A stretch of DNA of 48,965 bases from Symbiodinium natans. Taxonomy: Eukaryota; Sar; Dinophyceae; Suessiales; Symbiodiniaceae. The DNA lies in assembly GCA_905221605.1 (NCBI GenBank), contig CAJNDS010001446.1, positions 1,596,315 through 1,645,279 of the forward strand, given 5' to 3'. The translations under genes were made by a program, and so were the position numbers. The notes under the pieces were generated by a model that worked only from the letters and a program-made list of their open reading frames with translations, had not been told where the DNA came from and ran no database searches. The stretch's first letter is position 1. Every line of letters begins with the position of its first letter. Below, piece by piece: positions 33,713-42,100 of this stretch.

Positions 33713-36153
33713 TCGTTTCCATTCTCAAGAAGAGCTTTATAGATCTTTTCTCCATAAAGTTGCCTTTCCTCTCGTTCTTCTGAGGATAACTCGTGTGTCA
33801 CAAGCCCTTCATCGGATTGCTCTTCCTCCTGTTTCCAGTCCCATTGACTGTTGGAATCTTGGTACCATTGACCAGCATACCATGAATCTGTCCACCACGT
33901 ACTCCAGCCGCTGGGTTTCCATTTACGCAGCGTCGAAGAAGAGTCCTCCTCGTCCTCTTCCAAAACCAGAAAGGTGTCCAAGATTATGGTACCATCATCT
34001 TCCACTCGTTTCACTGTTCCATTGACAGTATCACCAAATTTGAACTGATATGTGTTGTTCCCTTCTGCAGGAACCAATACATTCACATCACCATGGTCCA
34101 AAAAGGCTCCATACCCATTGATGCAGCGCACTAGACCCATGATCTCATCTCCCTCTTGATAGCAATGTTCCCCAGGTGATTCCAAGGCTCCCGCTCGGGG
34201 CACTTTCTTTTCATGCTCTTCAGAAACCATCTCTGTATCATCGGCTCCTGGCGCATCCTTTGTCTTCACCTTTGGGTCACACTGCTCGTCCTGCTCCACG
34301 AGTCCCACAGGCTCATCTCCTTTGTGCTCCTGGATTTCAGGACCTCCCTTTTTTTCTGCCAAAGGCTTTGCCTCATCTGCTGCAGTTCGCTCGGTGTCGA
34401 CTTCCGGCGAGCTTCCAGACGGCAATACTTCTCCCTTCATGGGAGTGGACCCATCATTGGAGTCTTTTGCGACGCCTTCTGCAGCAGGCAAATTTCCTTC
34501 CACTGCAGGGCCATTGAATTGCTCATCCACGGCAGGTACATTTTCTTCCACCGCAGGCTCCTTTGGTTCCATGGTTTCCAAAGGGGAATTGTCACCATCA
34601 TTGACCACAGCTGCCTCATCGGCTCCGGTGTAGCCCTTGCTATTTCGTTCCTCGCAGCTAACTTCAGGTTGCACCAGTGCGTCCACCTGTGAACCTCCGT
34701 CATCAGCTGCTGCGGAGACCTGCGCCCCATTGTTGCAGTCGCCCGTGGAACGTGACACCATATGCGCCTCAACCCGTGCTTCCTTCGCACTCCAGGTACT
34801 ATCTGGCACATTGACCCGCGCATCATTGGCGCTCCAGGCCTCATCTTTCAGATCTTCCGTGTCTCCAGCTATTCCAGAAGCTTCTTTTTCCTTTTGAACG
34901 GCAGGATTCTTGGCACCAAACGAAGAGACCTCCTCAGTCGTAACACACAACTTTTTCCCTCCGTCTTCCAAATCTCCAGGACCACCTTCCTGAACGACAG
35001 GTACCACATCCACCGCTCTCTCTTCTGCAGCCGACACAGTTCCGATCACCACATTGGGCATTTTTTCTTCAGGACCCACCGATTTCACCGCTGCCACACC
35101 CTCAGAAAGCGCTTCCATTTCTTCCCGATCCAGATGTTGAGCTTCAGCGATGTCTGCTCGGTTTCCAGGAATCCCCTCCTCATCAGGAGAACCCGAGGTC
35201 GGGGCGTCACCACCAGCCCTAAGACCGCTATCCCTGATAGTAGAGGAAAAATCTTTTTCACCTACACTATTTACACTACCCTGGAATGCCCTCGTAGACT
35301 CAGGCGTCGGAGTAGAGGATGAAGAACCCAGTGCAGCCTCCATTTCCAGCTCATTGCCCGAAGGAGACCCAACCACCTCGTCACTCTTCATCTTTTCACC
35401 TACAACCGGCAACGTCCACTTGCTTTCCTGCGTATCCAGGCAGTAGTAATATTGTCTCCCATCTTCATGGAGGTGCCATTCCCACGTTGTCCCATCGCAC
35501 GCTTTGATCAGATGCTCATCTTTCCGAAAACCATCCCTTTCAGAGACTTGACGCATCTCATCCTCTTCTTCTGACAACTGTCGCAACCTTTCAGCCTCCA
35601 TCTGTAAGATCTCCTCCTCCCCCATGGCGTATTCAGCAGCTGGTGCAGCTTCAAAGCTGTCCGCACCCTTCTGTTCGTAACCGCTTCCACCACCTTGGGA
35701 ACTCGAAGAGGGATCCCCTTTAATCTTGTTCAGAGGCCTCCTGGCCGCTTGCAGCACTTCTCCAATCAGATCGGTCTGAGACCCTTGGTCTACCATTCGG
35801 CCCGAAGTCGAAGTCGACGGCTGATACCCATGTTTTTGCAACACGCGTAAAACAGTCACCTCCGTTTCACGATCTATACCACCAGTCGCGTCCCAGTTCC
35901 TTTTTTCACCAGGCTTTGGCGATACAGAGACAGCACGTCCTTCAGCTTCAGCATTGCTAACCATATCCACATTGGGATTCATACCCACATTGGGGTTTTC
36001 CGCAACCAAGGCTTCTTCCAGATGTTCTTCAGCACCGGGAATCACCTCTTCCAGCACCGCTCTTCCACCCAGAGACTCAGCTGCACCATTTCCAGCTCCA
36101 CCATTCTGTCCACCATCCGAGGAAGGTTGGAGCCATCGCTTGGGAGAAGGCAT
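33547..36153 (-). CDS. Gag-like protein with WW and S1/cold-shock-like domains
   Basis: The first ATG after the LTR and primer-binding site opens an 868-codon frame with a 67-nt leader. Residues about 221-250 form a WW domain (TTWEWHLHEDGRQYYY, second Trp at 246, Pro at 249), a binder of proline-rich motifs. A long acidic, Ala/Glu/Val-rich disordered region fills about 255-655. Residues about 666-730 (GDEIMGLVRCINGYGAFLDH and the following valine-rich strands) look like an S1 or cold-shock-type OB fold, which binds RNA. A Trp-rich patch follows at about 745-775. After residue ~820 the frame runs into non-homologous residues while the -1 frame continues the plausible protein. No protease or polymerase motif is present. 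RNA packaging is inferred from the domains and context. Confidence 0.75.
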   Translation of the reverse strand: MPSPKRWLQPSSDGGQNGGAGNGAAESLGGRAVLEEVIPGAEEHLEEALVAENPNVGMNPNVDMVSNAEAEGRAVSVSPKPGEKRNWDATGGIDRETEVTVLRVLQKHGYQPSTSTSGRMVDQGSQTDLIGEVLQAARRPLNKIKGDPSSSSQGGGSGYEQKGADSFEAAPAAEYAMGEEEILQMEAERLRQLSEEEDEMRQVSERDGFRKDEHLIKACDGTTWEWHLHEDGRQYYYCLDTQESKWTLPVVGEKMKSDEVVGSPSGNELEMEAALGSSSSTPTPESTRAFQGSVNSVGEKDFSSTIRDSGLRAGGDAPTSGSPDEEGIPGNRADIAEAQHLDREEMEALSEGVAAVKSVGPEEKMPNVVIGTVSAAEERAVDVVPVVQEGGPGDLEDGGKKLCVTTEEVSSFGAKNPAVQKEKEASGIAGDTEDLKDEAWSANDARVNVPDSTWSAKEARVEAHMVSRSTGDCNNGAQVSAAADDGGSQVDALVQPEVSCEERNSKGYTGADEAAVVNDGDNSPLETMEPKEPAVEENVPAVDEQFNGPAVEGNLPAAEGVAKDSNDGSTPMKGEVLPSGSSPEVDTERTAADEAKPLAEKKGGPEIQEHKGDEPVGLVEQDEQCDPKVKTKDAPGADDTEMVSEEHEKKVPRAGALESPGEHCYQEGDEIMGLVRCINGYGAFLDHGDVNVLVPAEGNNTYQFKFGDTVNGTVKRVEDDGTIILDTFLVLEEDEEDSSSTLRKWKPSGWSTWWTDSWYAGQWYQDSNSQWDWKQEEEQSDEGLVTHELSSEEREERQLYGEKIYKALLENGNEWAYALGCCWVAQWKSYRSVLQIMHSSMRKLGARMASCKMMVGSLMVQKAQAWES

Positions 36154-36200
36154 TGCTTCTTGATCCCAAAGATCTTAAGACAACACTCAACCGCAGGGAA

Positions 36201-36220
36201 CCTAATTTGGGCTCATAACC
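36201..36220 (-). promoter_or_regulatory. Primer-binding site for half tRNA-iMet
   Basis: The sense strand directly after the 5' LTR reads GGTTATGAGCCCAAA. Its complement, TTTGGGCTCATAACC, matches the anticodon arm of a methionine initiator-type tRNA, with CAT as anticodon, and not the tRNA 3' end. Drosophila copia and yeast Ty5 are known to prime from an internal tRNA-iMet fragment ending in the anticodon stem. The LTR boundary fits such a cut. Confidence 0.75.
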
Positions 36221-36507
36221 TACGGGGGCAACCGAAAGGGAACAGGGAAAGAAACCAACCCTCAACAGTCGCCTATATGGATTTCCCAGATCGAACCAGA
36301 AACAAGAACACCCACCCCTAAGGGGACAGGATAAGGGAGAAGGGACGGGACTACTCCAACCCGTTAAACCCGACCCCAGGCGTACGTACTTTTTCAACAA
36401 AAGCTGACGGCTCTTGGCCATCTTGAGCCATACAAGATTTCCGGGTTCATTGACCCTTCCAACCCCCAACACTAACTCCTTTCTACAATACCAATTGCAG
36501 CTCCGCA
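36221..36507 (-). repeat. 5' LTR (287 bp)
   Basis: Identical by eye to 31,807-32,093. It should hold the promoter for the element. TGGCTCAAG, the end of the dinoflagellate spliced leader, is at 36,422-36,430 on the sense strand. A telomeric tract follows directly at 36,508. Confidence 0.95.
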
Positions 36508-36565
36508 TAGGGTTTAGGGTTTAGGGTTTAGGGTTTAGGGTTTAGGGTTTAGGGTTTAGGGTTTG
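36508..36565 (+). repeat. Telomeric tract flanking the LTR element
   Basis: Starts TAGGG then TTTAGGG units. Together with 31,767-31,806 on the other side it was probably one tract before the LTR element inserted. Confidence 0.9.
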
Positions 36566-37218
36566 GGGCCATTCCATCCAAACTCTAAGCCTTCACCCAC
36601 AAACCATGTGCTTCCCTAAGCCCCTGTCCCGTCCACCAGCATCTGCGCCCAGGATCGAAGATCTGGCCACGAAGGTTATGAGTCTGGAGGCTCGGGTGGA
36701 TTTGCGCTGGGGTTTAGGGTTCAGGGTTTGGGGTTTGGGTTTAGGGTTTAGGGTTTAGGTTTAGGGTCTAGGGTTGAGGTTTTAGTGTTTAGGGTGGTCT
36801 GCGCAGTGAGACTATGCAACCATGCACCAACCTCTGTAGTGCCCGATAGCTTCGGCATCGTGCAGCCTGCTGCAAAGCGAGATCCTGGGACAAGAAACCT
36901 TAGAACCCACAGACCCCGAAACCCCAAAACCCCAGCTCAGAAGTAACCCTAAACCGTAACACCCCTAAACCCTAAAACCCCTAAACCCTAAACCCCAACC
37001 CCGAAACCCTAAGACCCTAAACCCTAAACCCTAACTCCAAGACCCTCCGTTAGCAGGCGGAGCGCCGCGAAGCTCGCAGCGAGCTCCGCGCGACCGAGTC
37101 GAAGCACGAGGCGAATCTCTCATGGGCTTCCTCCTACCCCCCTCTGAGGTTTAGGGTTTAAGGGTTTAGGGTTCAGGGTTTAGGGTTTAGGGTTTAGGGT
37201 TTAGGGTTTAGGGGTACT
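36566..37218. other. Unique sequence with tracts, no gene
   Basis: Degenerate G-strand at about 36,711-36,795, C-strand at about 36,950-37,040, G-strand at about 37,150-37,211. CTACCCCCCT occurs left of the last tract (about 37,134) and right of it (about 37,229). No gene found. Confidence 0.5.
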
Positions 37219-37345
37219 GTCCTCTATACTACCCCCCTAGGTTCCCGGGCGATCGGCCATTTAGGGATACGTAAGCCTAATTCAGGTAGTGCCTTAATCA
37301 GGCTTAGCGCTCCCTAAGTAGCCGTATAGGGGGGAACCCAGGGGG
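37219..37345. repeat. Foldback element with internal inverted repeat
   Basis: TTAGGGATACGTAAGCCTAA at 37,261 and the inverse of the sequence ending at about 37,317 (TTAGGGAGCGCTAAGCCTGA) form a 26-bp imperfect stem around a 5-bp loop. The outer parts (CTATACTACCCCCCTAGG and GTATAGGGGGGAACCCAGGG) extend the symmetry. Telomeric arrays lie on both sides. It resembles a MITE, but no second copy is present in the window. Confidence 0.55.
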
Positions 37346-37350
37346 AGCCC

Positions 37351-37525
37351 TAAACCCCAAACCCCAAACCCCAAACCCCAAACCCCAAACCCCAAACCCT
37401 AAACCCTAAACCCTAAACCCTAAACCCTAAACCCTAAACCCTAAACCCTAAACCCTAAACCCTAAACCCTAAACCCTAAACCCTAAACCCTAAACCCTAA
37501 ACCCTAAACCCTAAACCCTAATTAA
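37351..37525 (-). repeat. CCCCAAA block passing into CCCTAAA array
   Basis: Seven CCCCAAA units (about 37,351-37,400) are followed by about 17 perfect CCCTAAA units. Clean blocks rather than mixed units indicate separate amplification events. Confidence 0.9.
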
Positions 37526-39016
37526 AAGTCGGTCTTAGCACTTCACAGGGCCTTGGAATTTGTTTAGGGGTTTTCGGGTTTAGGGTTTAGTGGTTTAGGG
37601 TTTAGGGTTTAGGGTTTAGTGGTTTAGGGTTTTTGGGGGGCTTAGGGGTTTAGGGGTTTCAGGGTCTAGGGTTTGGGGTTTAGGTCATCAAAGGAGCTAA
37701 GGACTTTCAGGGTTTATGGTCTACGGTTTGCCCTTTAAGCTCCGGCTGGCGCTCTAGGATTCCTAGATCGCAACTACTGGGACCAAAGAAGGCCCTGATT
37801 CCCCGTTTTCTAAGGGTTTAGGTTCCCTGAGAAGGGCCTTTTCACCCAGAAGGGACCCTTTCATTCTGGGTCTAGACTAGGTTCCCTAGTATTCTAGAAG
37901 AAGCAGCAGGAGCATTTTTTGAGGGCTCAGGGGCGAGAGTTCTTAAAACCCCAGAGCCTAAACCTAGGGTAACCTTGTCGGCCCGGAGCAGCCTAAACCT
38001 CAAACCCTAAACCCGAAACCCTGAGCCCTAAACCCTAACCATAAATCCTAAACCTTAAACCCTAAACCCTAAACCCGAAAACCCCGAGCCCTCAACCCTA
38101 AGATGTGCAGGCTGTCGTCGCCGACGCCAAGTCAAAGCTGCGTGGTTGAAAGAGTTCATGACGGTTTAGGGTGTTTGGATGTATTTGGGGTTTCGGGAGG
38201 GGTTTTGGGTATTTGGGCATTTGGGGTTAGGGGTTTAAGGAAACCCTACACCCTGAAGGGCCTAGGCCGCGCCCCTACGTTGGGGGGCGGCGCTTAAGCC
38301 CTTTCACCTCGATGGCACAAGCCGACCCAGGTCGTTCGCCCGCCTCCCACAGCATGGGGGTCGGTAGTGCCCACGATGGGCCCGGTACCGGAACACGTTC
38401 TCCTCGGGACCAGTACTGGTCCCTTATAAGTAATTCCCCTAAACCCCACCCCCCTGTTCCTGGATGGCGCTGGCATTTTCGGGGGGGGGGGGGGGACACC
38501 AGAAAAAACCCATACCCCTCACCCTGTGGCTCCCTGACCCTGCCTGGCCCCCTCCTGACCCTTTCCCTGATTCGCTGGCCCGCCGACCCGCCCGCTCCCG
38601 GGCCTCTGGAGACCTTGCTGGCACCCTTTGACTCTCGGATTCAACGAACGTCATGAAACTGAATAAGCTTTTAAAAGTGGACTGTTGTCTGAGTTTAGGC
38701 CTAAACCCTGAACGGAATAGGTTTGGGTTGCTTTGCCGCCTTGGACGGCGTGGGGTGGGAGAAAAGTGTTAGACGGCCCTCCACAATCGGGCCAAGCTGA
38801 TCTTCGGCACCTCACGAAGCTTTCGAGCTCGTTCCGAAACCTAACCTTCACAGCATCTACGCCCTATCACAGCAAACCCTAAACCCTAAACCCTAAACCC
38901 CAAACCCTGAAGGACTCCCAGGTTTCCAGAGGGCGGTTCTGGGACCCAGCTGATGCTCCTGATGCTCTTGGTGTCAGGGGCGCGTGGACAAGGCTGCTGC
39001 CGTCCCGACGCTCGGG
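37526..39016. other. Degenerate telomeric and unique sequence, no gene
   Basis: G-strand degenerate repeat at about 37,565-37,685, C-strand at about 37,990-38,100 and 38,874-38,910, poly-G at 38,481-38,495. Open frames at 38,275-38,656 on both strands overlap one another and lack domains. Confidence 0.5.
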
Positions 39017-39123
39017 ATTTAGGGTTTCGGGTTTAGGGTTTATGCATGCATCCTTGCGGACAGTTCCGAAGCAACCACTTGGGAACCGACTACGTAACAG
39101 AAACGGAACTAGCAGCTCGTAGC

Positions 39124-42100
39124 CTAGCGTGCCTGCCTGTGGGCTCGCCTTTGAGCATTAAAGATCTCACGAGGGGACCGGAAGGGAATCTGTGCAGCCA
39201 CTGGTTTCTGTACAACTGTATACCCCTGTTTGAGAACTTGCCGATACTTCCGACCGGTGAATAACCTAGATAAATTCTGACAAACCTCTCCAACATGGTG
39301 ATACTGGGGTCGCATGGTCAGTGCGGGCACCTTGCATGGGACCCCAAGCCAACGCAAAGCAAACATCGCTCTGGGCTTCCATGGGCATTGACACGCCAAA
39401 AACACTGCACGAATCACGTGCGAAAAAACCAACAGTTGCGCCGTCAAGGGCTGGGCACACAAAGATATCTGTGGATACTGCACCTCATGCACCCAGGCCG
39501 CTTTGACAAGTGTATCCCTTAGACCTGCAGGTTTGGCAGCAGCCTCCCAACTAGCCACGTTTACAGGGGCGAGCCATCCCGTCTCCCTGGTGAAGGCAAG
39601 ATAAAACTCTACAAGTGAGAAACCTTGCTCGTCCGGGACCCAGCAGCATTGTGAACACCAAGCAAAGAGCAGCTGCGCAAAGGGTGCACAAAGCAAGAAG
39701 GTATCCCAGTTAGGGAGGCAGCCTTTCGGAAACACAACACCTACATCAGCAACCATCATACCAACTCTATCTTGAAATTGGGCTTGCAAAGATTGCAAAG
39801 AACGATCAGAAAACAGGTCATGTGGGGCCTGCTTCGTAATGCGGGACTTAGATTGGAAAACATCAGCAACCCCTCGGTGCAACTTGTAAACCAATCGCTG
39901 CGCGCGGCAAGTGCGGTCAAATGCTTGAACTGCGCTCCGGTGGTGCTGCACAGCTGGGCAATCTTTCGGCAGGAGAACTGCTTTAGCAAATTCATCTGCC
40001 ATGTCATTATGATACCATAGCCAAGCATGCCAGTCGTCAGGCGCCGAGTGCCAGGCTTGATGACTTTTAACTTTCACGATTCGCCAAGTACCATGGCATT
40101 GCAAAAGGGCTTCATGGATTGCAAACCAAATGTCTAAGTTGCTGTATTGTGACCGCACGAGTGCATCGAAGCCATATTTTAACAACAGACCAAAACCATC
40201 AACGGAAATTTTTGAATCAGAGTAGACAGTACCCCCGTCCCCAAGCAGAACTGCAGCCAGCACTCCATAAAGTTCCGCCCTGTTGTTTGTGTGATGCTGC
40301 CCCGGGACGAAGTCACGCAGCACGCAGGCCCCATTCAACTTCCCAGGTTCTGCGAGCACGACAGCCCAAGCAGACAGGCTGAGAATGGAGTTTTTAGGTT
40401 GCTGCGTAGACCCATCTGTAAACAAATGAACCTCCTGACCTACAAAAAGTTTAGGGACAGGCTTCCAATTAAGATCACGCAAAAGGGTGTGGTACTGTTC
40501 AACTTCAGGCGGGGTCCTAAACAGGCCCCACAGCAATTCAAAGTCCGACAAGTCTGACGGTATCTGCAGCGCTTCCCGACACTGCAAGGTGGCCGGGCAG
40601 CCCAGAAGCATGTGCTTAATTGAAAGTTCAGCTTGACAAAACGGGCACTGCAGATCATCCTGTGAAGTAAAGTGCTTGCGTCTGGACGCAGGCACAATCG
40701 CGCCACAAGAATAGTTTGCAACCTGGGCATCATAACCCTGATCTGTGCTGAGCACACCACGAACCAAAGAGACCGAAAAACCCGAAAGCCCCTGCAAACC
40801 CTTATAGCCCTGTACTTTTGTCACAACATGACGTTGCCAGGCGACAAGAACTTGACTGTACACAACATCCCAATTAGAGAGAAGTATACTCAAATTGTCA
40901 TGGTCAGGAACGGCAATCAAGCCATCAGGAAGCGGATCCCACCCTACGCTACGAAGGTCAGCAAAAAAGTACGTCAACGGGCCTCCACCCTGGAGAGCTG
41001 GGCCTTCAAGCAAAGCGTTCCAGTTACAGCGAATACTCGGATATCGTGCCCACACGCGTTTCAGAGTGGTCCAACGCTTCTTGAAGACGTATAAAAAAGG
41101 CTCATACACTTCTCCTGCGCCAAGCAAAGGGGCCAAAAAGTGATTGCGCTGGTTATTCGGGCCCCACAAGGCCTTGTTGCATTTACCCCTGAAGCCCCTA
41201 AGTGCAGAGACCGACACCGAACTGATCTCAGACCCATAAAATACTGACGGGAAAATAAACTTTGTCAAACAAGCAACTTTTCTGGCGAGACTCCAGGGCA
41301 TGGTTTGGAGTCTGTCAAGTTTGACGCCGTTTCGGTCAACCCTGTCTTGAACCCCTTTTGCACACGCAGCACGCCGAGCGCAAAACTGTACACCCAAATC
41401 CGCAAAATCATGCGCAACAGTGACTCTAGACCCCTCTAGAACAAACTGCCGCAAAAAACCACGAAACTTTTTGTGCGTAGCATACCCTACTAGTTTATCC
41501 ATGGACAGAGTCATACCCAGTTTTTGCGAGGAGGCAGCAACAGTACTTGTAGCAGCGCACGCAAGTTGCGGGGAAGGTGCTTGGACACGCCAGTTATCAA
41601 CATAGGAGCGCAGCGGTATGTCATGACAAGCCTGAACTTGCCCAGAAACTGCCCAAGTAACGATAATCATGGACAAGACTGCAAGCGGACAACCCTCTGG
41701 AACTCCTACTTTGCTAACGCGGGGTGGAAACAGATGCTCTGCAACACGGAAATGCCGGCGGACACCGAACAAAAAGTTCTGATATGCATCAATGACCGTT
41801 TCCGGCCAACCAAGTCGCTTTGCCAAGACACGAACAGCGTGCCTAGAGATAGTGTTGTATGCCTTGCTTAAATCTAGGGAGAACCCAGCTACATGTTGAT
41901 TGGTATGAAGCGCCGTCTCTACCTCATTCTGAAGGATCCAAGCAAGATCCATTGCAGATTTGCCTGGTATCGACCCGTACAACTCTGGCGGCAGAAAGGG
42001 TAACAAATGGGAATATATCTTAGCAGCAATGCATCGTGCCCACACGCGGTACAACGTTGCAAGGACAGTGATAGGCCTTGCATCTTTGGCACTTGCCGGC

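Larger units (their letters stand above)
31807..36507 (-). mobile_element. Non-autonomous LTR retrotransposon (copia-like priming)
   Basis: A complete 4,701-bp element read on the minus strand. It has two 287-bp LTRs, a primer-binding site directly inside the 5' LTR, a polypurine tract directly inside the 3' LTR, and about 3.8 kb of gag-like coding sequence. No protease, integrase or reverse transcriptase frame exists between the LTRs, so it would depend on enzymes from a relative, like the TR-GAG class of plant elements. It lies within a TTTAGGG tract with TAGGG on each side (31,802-31,806 and 36,508-36,512). Removing the element plus one TAGGG restores the repeat phase. LTR, PBS, PPT and duplication all agree, so the element call is strong. 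Assignment to the Ty1/copia lineage rests only on the half-tRNA priming site and is inference. Confidence 0.9.

Noticed and set aside
34213-34692. Plus-strand open frames within the LTR element
   Set aside because: They are antisense shadows of the gag-like coding frames and show no domain.
36201-36220. A tRNA-Met gene beside the LTR
   Set aside because: Only the anticodon arm matches; no acceptor, D or T arm surrounds it. Its position directly inside the LTR makes it a primer-binding site.
36077-36508. 143-residue minus-strand open frame over the LTR
   Set aside because: Starts at an ATG formed by the LTR edge and the flanking telomeric base, and runs out of frame into the gag-like gene; no domain seen.
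40119-40382. Plus-strand open frames within the LINE
   Set aside because: Antisense to the reverse transcriptase/RNase H frame, without domains.
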